Shown one piece after another: positions 36,451 to 44,505 of a stretch of DNA of 64,000 bases. The stretch comes from Bacteroidota bacterium (GTDB lineage: Bacteria > Bacteroidota > Ignavibacteria > OLB7): positions 62,001 through 126,000 of the forward strand of contig JAFDZV010000010.1 in the NCBI GenBank assembly GCA_018266795.1, written 5' to 3'. The stretch's first letter is position 1, and each line of letters starts with the position of its first letter. The translations under genes were made by a program, and so were the position numbers. Under the pieces are notes generated by a model. That model was not told the DNA's origin. It made no database searches and saw nothing but the letters and a program-made list of their open reading frames with translations.

Positions 36451-36775
36451 CAACGTTCGCCCGTAGTACAAGCAGCATCGGCCAGCCCATCCGCACTCAA
36501 GGCTGGCCAGAGGACCGTATTGGCGGAAGCGCATGCACCGATCACCGGCGCATACTCCGGACGCAGAACGGCGGAGCGGTTTCCGGTGCGCTCCAGGTGG
36601 ATGCTGCGTCATTCCAATCAGCGTTCGGCGGCATCACTCTCCGGCAAGGCACGTATCGGAATGTTGAACGGCGCTGAACGGTATCCGACCGCAGAGGGTC
36701 GCCCGGCGATGCGGAACAATGTTCGACATGCAGCAACGTTCAACGTAGCACTTGCCGCGTTACACAGACGGTCCA
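36451..36775 (-). other. Intergenic region in the biosynthetic locus
   Basis: 325 bases between the VOC gene and the ABC1 kinase gene on the same strand. I see no gene, repeat or terminator in it. Confidence 0.35.
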
Positions 36776-37120
36776 CTAGATGAGCTGATACAGCGTGATC
36801 TTGTTCCCATATGGATCGAAGAAATCGCATCGATAGATCACGTCGGGGACCTCGGTGATTTCACTCATCTCAATTCCCAGCGATGCCAGCCGTGAGTGCT
36901 CCGATACAATATCCGGTGTGCCGAGCCTGAGGATACAGCGACGATCCGTTGGTTTATCGGTCTGCACGATCTGCAGCCAGCAGGCACCGGCGAGGTTATA
37001 CTCCTTGATCCATGGTACCGGTTCGACATCTGGATTTCTCTGGAGCACTGCTTCAAACCATGCGGCGGCCGCGCCGAGTTCCGGCACCTCGATTACCAAT
37101 GTCACACTTTCAATGTTCAT
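36776..37120 (-). CDS. VOC (glyoxalase/bleomycin-resistance) superfamily protein
   Basis: 114 residues making one VOC domain: VTLVIEVPELGAAAAWFEAVL at the start and DFFDPYGNKITLYQLI, with the typical DPxGN turn, at the end. The usual first metal-site His is not obvious, so metal-dependent catalysis is uncertain; it could be a small-molecule binding or immunity-type protein. GGAGG lies five bases before the ATG at 37120. It follows the methyltransferase after a 362-base gap, so membership of the operon is likely but unproven. Confidence 0.8.
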   Translation of the reverse strand: MNIESVTLVIEVPELGAAAAWFEAVLQRNPDVEPVPWIKEYNLAGACWLQIVQTDKPTDRRCILRLGTPDIVSEHSRLASLGIEMSEITEVPDVIYRCDFFDPYGNKITLYQLI

Positions 37121-37482
37121 ACATCCTCCGAAATGATGGTATTGTGAAATCCCGTCACAGCCCGTTGAATTACTACGATGCCATGGGCCGCTCAACAACA
37201 ATCAGATGCGCGGCGCCAAACGGGCACGGCCTGGCGGGCGCTGCGAACGTCGGAGTAAACGCATGCAAAGGCCGACCCGTACCGATGACGTCTGTCAACA
37301 GTCTGCCATTCGCATCGGCAGGCCCTCACCACACGATACCTGGCCTGACCAGTATATCGAATGGAATGCGGGCGAAGCATCAGGACGTCTGCGGCATGCA
37401 TGAATCCAGGGGAGGTGTCGATAAGATCGTCCAAACAGCACAACATTCCAAATACGGAAGCTCAAACGCGCCGGCTGCATCA
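37121..37482 (-). other. Intergenic region in the biosynthetic locus
   Basis: 362 bases downstream of the methyltransferase gene. Plus-strand frames cross it but have no domain-like content. An internal promoter for the VOC gene could lie here; none is evident. Confidence 0.35.
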
Positions 37483-38610
37483 CTATCGGACAATCGCCGC
37501 GAGGGCAATTTCCTTTCTGTTGCCACCGGCAATTACATCGGCCGTCAAGCCGGCGTCTGTGAATACAGAACGCCATCCAGCCGTGTCCAGAAAACGCGAC
37601 AATGAGTTTTGGAAATAGCGCACCGGCCCTGCCTGCCGATGCCCGAGGAGATTGAAAATGAACTCCTGATGCACCATCTGATCAGCCCCGCACAACGACT
37701 CCGACAGCACGATTCCTCCAACGTCCGCAAGCGCACCGCGCAACCCACGAAGGCATCCAACAATATCCGCGGCATTGTGCAATGCATTGACAGCGATAAC
37801 AAACGTAGTGCCACCCTCCGCAACTCCCTGCCGATTCAGGGGTTCATTGAAATCGATCTTCCGATACCGCAGTTCCATCCATGGCGGAACTAGCGATTCA
37901 AGCCGGGAAATTGTTCGTCTGAGAAGATATGGTGAGATATCTGTGATCTCGACCACAACCGGCCTGTTGTGTCCGACATCGATCAGTGCTTGCAGCATCG
38001 CGGCCGTTGCGCCGCCGGTGCCGGCACCAATTTCGAGAAGAGATATCGGCCCATCAACGCGATCCACTTCCCTGAGGAGAAGCTCGGCAGCGAAATCGTT
38101 GTGTATCCGATACAGATAGTTCTCGGAGGAGAAATAGCGTTCCCACAGCTCCAGAGCCCCCCCTTTGAACAGAATTACATTCGCGAATTGTTCACCACGT
38201 AACCATGCCGCGTAATGCCGGGCCACGTGATCGAGCAGAAGCACTGTCGGCGTGAACATCGATGGCAGCTTGTCTGTGTACCAACGTTCATTGGTCCGAT
38301 CACCATGTGCGAATGCCTCGCGATTGAAACCGTACAGGAGGCTATTCCCAACCATACGGGCCACAACGATGTTCTCCATGACAGCCTGGTTCAGAAGCCA
38401 CAGGAACGCATGACGACACTGCGGGATCACGCCGAGCCGTTCCATGATGATATCCACGGGCAGGAATCCCACGCTGTTCCTCCCCAACCCAAGTTGATGC
38501 AGTATCGCGACCGCAGCATTCCGCGTGTACGCTTCGGCCAATGCAAGAGCATCGAAGTATTCGTCGGGAATGATCCTGCCGATCGTCTTCATCTCACTCT
38601 CGACATTCAT
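37483..38610 (-). CDS. SAM-dependent methyltransferase of the polyketide C-methyltransferase type
   Basis: 375 residues. An N-terminal helical region (about 1-190) precedes a class I methyltransferase fold. SLLEIGAGTGGATAAML is motif I, written as in PKS-embedded C-methyltransferase domains (EIGAGTGGTT), and EITDISPYLLRRT is the acidic motif II. These act on the alpha-carbon of ACP-bound beta-keto chains or on oxygens. The ATG at 38610 lies inside the 3' end of the preceding ketosynthase gene (17-base overlap), so translation is coupled. A methyl branch or O-methyl group on the product is predicted. Confidence 0.82.
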   Translation of the reverse strand: MNVESEMKTIGRIIPDEYFDALALAEAYTRNAAVAILHQLGLGRNSVGFLPVDIIMERLGVIPQCRHAFLWLLNQAVMENIVVARMVGNSLLYGFNREAFAHGDRTNERWYTDKLPSMFTPTVLLLDHVARHYAAWLRGEQFANVILFKGGALELWERYFSSENYLYRIHNDFAAELLLREVDRVDGPISLLEIGAGTGGATAAMLQALIDVGHNRPVVVEITDISPYLLRRTISRLESLVPPWMELRYRKIDFNEPLNRQGVAEGGTTFVIAVNALHNAADIVGCLRGLRGALADVGGIVLSESLCGADQMVHQEFIFNLLGHRQAGPVRYFQNSLSRFLDTAGWRSVFTDAGLTADVIAGGNRKEIALAAIVR

Positions 38611-39892
38611 GATGAGCATGCCTGCTGAACGCGATGGCGCCAATGTAGCCCGCCATCGCACAGGTGGACTTGATCGCCACGTTCACGGGCTGGAACCGCC
38701 AGGTTCGCACCAACTCGATCGGCCATCGCGTGTATGGAGTGTTGGATCCGGTAGTTGGCGGTATCATATCGCGAGCCATGCATCCAAGCAATAGTGCCGA
38801 TTCCACAAGGCTGCTCGCGCCGAGGCAATGGCCGACGTACGGTTTCAGCGCCGTGATATGCGGCCACGCGGCCTGCGAGCCAAAACTCGCATGCAGGCAT
38901 CTGGCTTCGTACATATCGGTTGACGCTATGCCGCATCCATGCGGCACAACCACATCCACATTCGTCAGAGGAACTCCGGCCTCCCTGCAGGTCTGCGCGA
39001 ATACGGCAACAGCGCGTTTCGATACCGGATTAGCGTGCATCACCTTCCATCCATCCTGAGCGAAGGCCGCTCCCGCAATTTCGGCATAGATGCGAGCGCC
39101 GCGCTGCAGTGCGCTTTGACGATCCTCGAGAATCAATGCGGCTCCGCCATCGCCGGGCAATGTGCCGGTCTGCTCGCGGCCGAACGGCTCCAGTCGGCCA
39201 TTCACGGCATACAGCCCCGCATTCTTGAACCAGAGCAACTTCGTGGGATTGAGCGGATCGTCCGTTGCAACTGCCACGGCAACGGTGCTGCGCCCATTGC
39301 GAATCTCGCTGGCGGCCACATCGATCGCATTCAGCCCGGAACTGCAGGCAGAATTCACGAACAATGACATGCCCGTAAATCCGAAAACACGTGCAACGAA
39401 GTGAGGGTATAGGAACGTATTGAGCCGAAAGAAATCACGAGATATCGTCTCCATGAAGCTGCTGCCCGGCTGCCACCCGGACTGTTCCGGCTTCAGTGCC
39501 AGCAATCGGCTCGATAGTGCCTCGAACCCCGGGTGCTCGTCCGCCACAACCAACGCAATGTGCGTGTGCGCCTCGGTGCTCGATATCGGCAGCTCCGCAT
39601 CGCGCAGTGCAAGGGCCGTGCATGCAAGCATGTGCTGCAAATCCCGCGCATGCGCCAGCCCCTCGCTGGCAAGCCACCGGCAATGCCTCTCTGAAACGCC
39701 CAGTTCCCTGATGTCGTAGTGCGGCGCCATGAATACCGGCATCTGAATATCTATGCGACCCGGAATCGAGAAGCCGATTTCCACCGGCCGCGGCGGGTGT
39801 TCCGCCATGTTGACGAGCGTTTGTCCGATTCCAATACCGGCGCTTGTAACCGTGCCGATTCCCGTAACGACAACACGCCGCGGCTCACGCAC
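38594..39892 (-). CDS. Beta-ketoacyl-ACP synthase (second, complete catalytic triad)
   Basis: 432 residues from a GTG start. Thiolase-fold KS motifs are intact: nucleophile Cys183 in FVNSACSSGLNAI, His318 in VVPHGCGIASTD, and Lys350/His355 in ALKPYVGHCLGASS. The PHGCG form departs from the usual AHGTGT. GGAGG five bases upstream supports the GTG at 39892, which overlaps the ketoreductase stop by eight bases. It should perform decarboxylative condensation. It differs clearly from the KS at 42046, so it may initiate the chain or act at a different stage. Confidence 0.88.
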   Translation of the reverse strand: MREPRRVVVTGIGTVTSAGIGIGQTLVNMAEHPPRPVEIGFSIPGRIDIQMPVFMAPHYDIRELGVSERHCRWLASEGLAHARDLQHMLACTALALRDAELPISSTEAHTHIALVVADEHPGFEALSSRLLALKPEQSGWQPGSSFMETISRDFFRLNTFLYPHFVARVFGFTGMSLFVNSACSSGLNAIDVAASEIRNGRSTVAVAVATDDPLNPTKLLWFKNAGLYAVNGRLEPFGREQTGTLPGDGGAALILEDRQSALQRGARIYAEIAGAAFAQDGWKVMHANPVSKRAVAVFAQTCREAGVPLTNVDVVVPHGCGIASTDMYEARCLHASFGSQAAWPHITALKPYVGHCLGASSLVESALLLGCMARDMIPPTTGSNTPYTRWPIELVRTWRFQPVNVAIKSTCAMAGYIGAIAFSRHAHHECRE

Positions 39893-40628
39893 AGAAGCCT
39901 CCGTCAACCACAATGGTCTGGCCGGTGATATACCCGGCTTCCGGTGAAATGCACATGCGAACCGCAGGAAGAATGTCGCTCGGCCGAGCGAAGCGCCGCA
40001 CCGGGATGCGATGAAGTATCGAGCGCTTGACCTGCTCGGGAACGCAGTCGATCATAGCCGTCTCCACTATTCCAGGTGCAATGGCATTGATTGTGATGTT
40101 ATATGGTCCCAACTCGCGGGCCAGCACCTTGGTTATCGCGATCACACCTGCCTTTGACGATGCATAGTTGACCTGCCCGGCCAGACCATGAAGCCCGGAG
40201 ACTGATGAGATCGTTACGATCCGGCCCTCGCGCTTCTCGATCATTCCCGGAACGACACGCTTCAGGAGTCGGAACGTCCCGGTCAGATTTGTTTCAAGAA
40301 CGCACGACCAGTCATCGTACGACATGTTGACGAATGCATGATCACGAAATATTCCAGCCGCATTGATCACTGCATAGGGTTCTCCCAGCCTGCCGGCCGC
40401 TGCCCCGCATGCCTCATCGATCGAGTGTTCATCTCTCATATCTGCCTGCAGTGTCACCAGCTTCCGACCATGCTCCGCAGCAGTATGAACCATGGCATCG
40501 AGGCGCGATCGATTGGTGAAGTACAATGCAGCAACATCGTACCCGCCTCGCAGAAGGTCATCTACAATGACACTGCCGATGCTGCCCGAGCCCCCGATCA
40601 CAAGCGCAGTTCGTCGTTTATCGATCAC
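39885..40628 (-). CDS. FabG-like 3-oxoacyl-ACP reductase
   Basis: 247 residues of a classical short-chain dehydrogenase: cofactor loop GGSGSIG, Asn114 in LETNLTGTF, catalytic Ser142, Tyr155 and Lys159 (SSVSG and YASSK), and GIVETAM plus a C-terminal TGQTIVVDGGF. It reduces beta-keto groups on the carrier protein with NADPH. The GTG at 40628 is chosen because a GGAGAGG site precedes it and it overlaps the stop of the dehydratase gene by 11 bases. Confidence 0.92.
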   Translation of the reverse strand: MIDKRRTALVIGGSGSIGSVIVDDLLRGGYDVAALYFTNRSRLDAMVHTAAEHGRKLVTLQADMRDEHSIDEACGAAAGRLGEPYAVINAAGIFRDHAFVNMSYDDWSCVLETNLTGTFRLLKRVVPGMIEKREGRIVTISSVSGLHGLAGQVNYASSKAGVIAITKVLARELGPYNITINAIAPGIVETAMIDCVPEQVKRSILHRIPVRRFARPSDILPAVRMCISPEAGYITGQTIVVDGGFCA

Positions 40629-41103
40629 GCAAGCCCTCTCCTGAAACAATGAATGCTTTCTTCCGGATGGCTACACTGATGCGCCCTCGCGCGCACGAAC
40701 GACCTGCATCGGACGCATGTACCTTGAACATCCCCGTCGAAGCGATGCAACGGATCGTTTCGACACGATAGGTGATGCCGGCTCCCGGCAGAACCGGCGC
40801 AAGCAATCGACAGTCAACCATGCCCAGCACGGGAACCTCGTCAACGGCGAGTTCCCCATGAAGGTGAATGAAGTAGGCTGCGACGGACTGGGCCATTCCT
40901 TCAATCAGCAACACCCCCGGCCATAAGGGAAACCCGGGGAAGTGTCCGACAAATACTTCGTGCCGCGAATCAATCTGTTGCCATGCTGTCAGCCCGGTAT
41001 CGTCGATGTCACTGATCCGATCGAGCATGAGAAATGGCGGACGGTGAGGAAGCCTGGCAAGGAGCTCTGCACCGGCACTATTGGTATCTATCCGTTCATG
41101 CAT
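40618..41103 (-). CDS. FabZ-like 3-hydroxyacyl-ACP dehydratase
   Basis: 161 residues, one hot-dog fold. His54 in FVGHFPGFPLWPGVLLIEGMAQ-like sequence and Glu68 in the following helix match the FabZ catalytic pair, and LPHRPPFLMLDRI is the FabZ N-terminal signature. It removes water from 3-hydroxyacyl chains to give trans-2-enoyl groups. With no enoyl reductase in the operon, double bonds would be kept, giving a conjugated polyene. The ATG at 41103 overlaps the stop of the preceding gene by eight bases. Confidence 0.9.
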   Translation of the reverse strand: MHERIDTNSAGAELLARLPHRPPFLMLDRISDIDDTGLTAWQQIDSRHEVFVGHFPGFPLWPGVLLIEGMAQSVAAYFIHLHGELAVDEVPVLGMVDCRLLAPVLPGAGITYRVETIRCIASTGMFKVHASDAGRSCARGRISVAIRKKAFIVSGEGLRDR

Positions 41104-42049
41104 GGCAGGCCTCGAAGAGAAGAGTTGCAGCAACGGCATCGCGCGAAGAGCCGACCGATACCGTCGCGAAACGATTGTTGAGTCCATTCGAGAGCACATC
41201 GAATGCCGCCACCAGCATTGCGGGAAGCTGCTCCAGACAACTGTCGTCGGCGCGGAAGTCGAACGGCCGGGCGGCGGCATCCCGATTCACCTCGGCCGCA
41301 TCGAACGCTGCGGCCACTGTTTCCGCAATCGCTGCATCGACTGCCCCCTGTTCGAGTCGCATCGTTGCATGTGATATCAGTCTCACACGGACATCCGACA
41401 GGTGATTTCGACTCGCGTTCGTTGGAACGAGAGCAATTACAGCGGCAATGGTTGGCGCCAAATTCCGGGCCGCCACAACCGCCGAATCTTCCCAGCCGCT
41501 CGCGGCCGGAATGCCCGACTCGAGGGCAGCTGCAAGAACGATTTCCGCACAGTCGGTGTTCAGCAGATCGGCCGCGGCCGCCATCGCATCGAGACTGGAG
41601 GAGGCCCCATCGTTGAATGTCAGATTGGGCCCGCGGCACCCCAATTCGATGGCGAGAAGTCCTGCTGCGGCGTTGGGCACAGTGAGAGGGAACAGCCCGG
41701 GGTTCGCCAGGCGGGCCCCAGCGCGCCGCACCTCCGTCATAAACTCGACGATTTGATGTGCCGGGCCGGAACTGCTTCCCAGCACGAGCCCTCTACAGTT
41801 CGATGAAGCAGTGGATTCGTTGCCAAGGGCCTGCATGATCGCATGAGATGCGGCCAACAGCGCCGGTCCGCCATGGAATCGTCGCTTCAACGGTGAGGAT
41901 GATGTAATGGCATCCGGATCGCTCATGATAAGCCGATCGCCGAGGGTTCCAGGCAGGGCACGATTCGCCCACGCTCCGCACGCAGCTACAACTGTTGGCG
42001 GCTCCGGCCACGTGCGGACAAATTTCCTTGCGTATGCGGAAGTCATCAT
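41096..42049 (-). CDS. Ketosynthase-like protein lacking the active-site Cys (chain-length-factor type)
   Basis: 317 residues, shorter than a KS. It keeps the KS core (GLVLGSSSGPAHQIVEFM; NAAAGLLAIELGCRGPNLTF), but at the nucleophile elbow reads NDGASSSLDAM, with Ala149 where the Cys of ACSSSL should be. No AHGTGT or GHxxGA motif follows, so all three catalytic residues are missing. Such proteins pair with an active KS as chain-length factors in type II PKS and aryl-polyene systems. Its ATG overlaps the TGA of the active KS gene (ATGA), fitting a 1:1 complex. Confidence 0.82.
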   Translation of the reverse strand: MMTSAYARKFVRTWPEPPTVVAACGAWANRALPGTLGDRLIMSDPDAITSSSPLKRRFHGGPALLAASHAIMQALGNESTASSNCRGLVLGSSSGPAHQIVEFMTEVRRAGARLANPGLFPLTVPNAAAGLLAIELGCRGPNLTFNDGASSSLDAMAAAADLLNTDCAEIVLAAALESGIPAASGWEDSAVVAARNLAPTIAAVIALVPTNASRNHLSDVRVRLISHATMRLEQGAVDAAIAETVAAAFDAAEVNRDAAARPFDFRADDSCLEQLPAMLVAAFDVLSNGLNNRFATVSVGSSRDAVAATLLFEACHA

Positions 42050-43242
42050 GGCGTGCGGCGTATCAGAACACATGAATTGTTTCCGCCGAATGCGAACGCG
42101 TTGTTTGCAACTACATCCAGCGTTATTCCGGGACCGCTCCGCGGCCCGGCCAATCGGATCGCACACTCGGGATCCTGATCCGCGGTTACCCAATGGGGGA
42201 TCACCGATTGGCGCCCGAGCGAAAGAATGCAGGCAACGGCTTCGATCGCACTCGACGCCCCCAGCGTATGTCCCGTCAACGCCTTCAATGAGCTTACCAG
42301 TGGATCGTGCTCACCGAATACCGCGCGGCACGCGCGCGCCTCCGACAGATCGTTAGCCGGCGTGCCCGTACCATGCGCGCAGACATAGTCGATATCCGCC
42401 GGCCCCAGCCCGGCATCGCGCAGAGCGCGCTTCATCGCGGCCGCCATTCCACGACCGTCCTCGTCGGGCGTGGTGATGTGACCGGCGTCGCACGTGCGCC
42501 CATACCCTGCGATCTCCGCATGGATGCGAGCCCCGCGGGAGACGGCACTCTCATATGATTCGAGATGAAGGAACGCCGCTCCCTCCCCGAGCAGCATGCC
42601 ATCCCGTCCCAGAGTGAACGGCTGACACCGCTGTCCGGCCATCGCGCGCAGCCTGGCGAAACCAACAAACGCCAGATATGAAAGCGCGTCGGCCCCGCCA
42701 CAAAGCACCCGTCGTGCCGAACCACGCCGAATGAGATCGGCGCCGCACGTGATCGCGACATTCCCGGCCGAACAGGCAGTTCCCACCGTATATGCAGGCG
42801 AACCGATGCGGAGTTGATGCGCGATCGTTGCGGCGAAGTTGGCGTTGGAGCGTAACGGTGCCGGCACTTTGTGCAGAGAACCGCGGGCGCAATCCTGCGG
42901 CCGCTCCTCCTCGAAATGACCACTTGTGGTACCAACGTATACGGCATCAATGTCGTCGCCGTCGGCTCCAGCCGTCAGGAGGCATTCGCGGCCGGCAGCA
43001 TATCCAAGCAGCGTAGCACGATGCACATCGTGAGGCAGATCGCGGGCGTACCGCACCAGTGCCTCATCGTTCACCGGACATGCGTAGCGGTTTCGAAGCC
43101 CGGTTCCGCTGAACGAGTGGATAATCGCAACGTTCGCAAACCCATCGGCAACGGACGCCCAGAAGCATTCCGCACCGATACCAATCGGCGAGACGACGCC
43201 AATCCCGGTAACCACAACCCGGATGCGTGCACGCTCATTCAT
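42046..43242 (-). CDS. Beta-ketoacyl-ACP synthase (KS-alpha type)
   Basis: 398 residues with a full active site: Cys157 in VGTACSAGNVAI, His290 in CAHGTGTPAND, Lys320 and His325 in SLKALTGHTLGASS. It condenses malonyl-ACP with the growing chain. The gene overlaps the upstream ACP gene by eight bases and the downstream Cys-less partner by four, the order ACP, KS, CLF-like. The ATG at 43242 is preferred over a TTG two codons upstream. Confidence 0.92.
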   Translation of the reverse strand: MNERARIRVVVTGIGVVSPIGIGAECFWASVADGFANVAIIHSFSGTGLRNRYACPVNDEALVRYARDLPHDVHRATLLGYAAGRECLLTAGADGDDIDAVYVGTTSGHFEEERPQDCARGSLHKVPAPLRSNANFAATIAHQLRIGSPAYTVGTACSAGNVAITCGADLIRRGSARRVLCGGADALSYLAFVGFARLRAMAGQRCQPFTLGRDGMLLGEGAAFLHLESYESAVSRGARIHAEIAGYGRTCDAGHITTPDEDGRGMAAAMKRALRDAGLGPADIDYVCAHGTGTPANDLSEARACRAVFGEHDPLVSSLKALTGHTLGASSAIEAVACILSLGRQSVIPHWVTADQDPECAIRLAGPRSGPGITLDVVANNAFAFGGNNSCVLIRRTP

Positions 43243-43474
43243 GATCAACTGCGTAATTGACCACGTCGTTGATGCACGTCAACATGCGAACGGCATCTTC
43301 GGGGACCTCCTGATTGATTTTCTGCTCGACATATACCACGAGCTCCATGCTCATCAGGGAATCCACTCCGAGGTCCGCGAATTGTGTATCATCTTCAATC
43401 TCATCCAGGGGAATATCGAGGAGCACTGAAAGGTGACCCCGAAGTAAGTCGGCGAAATCCGTACGATCGATCAT
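43235..43474 (-). CDS. Acyl carrier protein
   Basis: 79 residues. The phosphopantetheine attachment Ser39 lies in FADLGVDSLMSMELV, with the conserved helix II following and an acidic surface (DEIEDDTQ). It should carry the growing polyketide chain. GGAGGAG is seven bases before the ATG at 43474, which overlaps the stop of the upstream membrane protein gene (ATGA). No dedicated phosphopantetheinyl transferase lies in the window, so a housekeeping enzyme must activate it. Confidence 0.93.
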   Translation of the reverse strand: MIDRTDFADLLRGHLSVLLDIPLDEIEDDTQFADLGVDSLMSMELVVYVEQKINQEVPEDAVRMLTCINDVVNYAVDHE

Positions 43475-44505
43475 TGACCATCTCCTCCAGCTGAAGCAGT
43501 GTTCTGAACAATTGAAAGCGTCTCCTTCGCCATCCCACCTGCCAGGTCGGTAGCCACATCGGCTGCGGCGCGCACGTTCCCCAGGCGCAGATTGCCGACA
43601 GTGATCACCCCCCATCGAACAACGCAGACGATGGTTAGCGCGAAGAACATCCCGAAGACAACATTCGCCAGCACCAGCACACCGTACAGCGCGGCAACAC
43701 CGAAACCGAACAGGATCTGATGCAGAGCGGAGGCCGGCGTTGTAGCGGGATCCGTAATCATGTAGAATGTGAACAGCCAGAACGCAACACCGGACATCGG
43801 AAGCAGGCTCGCGGTAATTGGATGCCCCACCGCCAGCGCTCTCACAAGTGCCTGTATGACAAAGCCCAATACCCACCCGGCGATCAGCGGGCCCCGTTTC
43901 GTGAAGCGCAGGTTCAGAAACGTTCCAACCAGGACAAAGAGAAGCGGCAGAAGAACGCGCCCGGCGTCATTGAGATTTTCCGTGAAATGATATGGAGGGG
44001 CGATCGCAACGATCGATGGAAATGCGAGTAATGACACCGTAATACCGAAATTCGACGGATTGAGAATGTGACGCGCTCCCCGGTTCTCGGGAAGGCGCAG
44101 CAATCGCTTGCCGGCAATCGCCACAACTGAGGCAAAGACAAACACAGCCGTGTTCGACGCCCCGTACAACAGCATGGAGATGGCCATCGCAGTAATGTGC
44201 GCCGGAAGGAGAAAGTCGACGACATTCCTTGCAGCCGACCGCATCGGCCGCGCGCCGAACCAGCGCCCCCGTCCGTCGCGAACGATGAAAAGATCCGCGG
44301 CATTCAGGATGATCTCCGTGGCGTATGCCGCAGCAAGCGCAACACAGAGTTGGAGCCAGCTTTGCTCGAATCCGAGCCATAGGCGCCCAACGATGTTCAG
44401 TATCGTAATAGCCGTCCCGAATCGGTACAGTGCGGCCTTTCGCAGTGCACCGCTCGTTGATCGCGGCAGAGCAGGCTTCTCGTTGCTATGCGGACTCATT
44501 TCCAT
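43471..44505 (-). CDS. UnbU-like RnfD/NqrB-related membrane protein
   Basis: 344 residues with about eight to nine hydrophobic helices. FYMITDPATTPASALHQILFG matches the conserved DPxTxP segment of RnfD/NqrB subunits, and ARHILNPSNFGITV is typical of the UnbU relatives encoded beside UnbV in enediyne clusters. I see no SGAT motif, the covalent FMN site of true RnfD. The charged N-terminus is cytoplasmic-looking. The gene overlaps UnbV upstream and the ACP gene downstream. A membrane redox or transport role in modifying the polyketide is inferred. A second ATG at 44499 is also possible. Confidence 0.8.
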   Translation of the reverse strand: MEMSPHSNEKPALPRSTSGALRKAALYRFGTAITILNIVGRLWLGFEQSWLQLCVALAAAYATEIILNAADLFIVRDGRGRWFGARPMRSAARNVVDFLLPAHITAMAISMLLYGASNTAVFVFASVVAIAGKRLLRLPENRGARHILNPSNFGITVSLLAFPSIVAIAPPYHFTENLNDAGRVLLPLLFVLVGTFLNLRFTKRGPLIAGWVLGFVIQALVRALAVGHPITASLLPMSGVAFWLFTFYMITDPATTPASALHQILFGFGVAALYGVLVLANVVFGMFFALTIVCVVRWGVITVGNLRLGNVRAAADVATDLAGGMAKETLSIVQNTASAGGDGQ

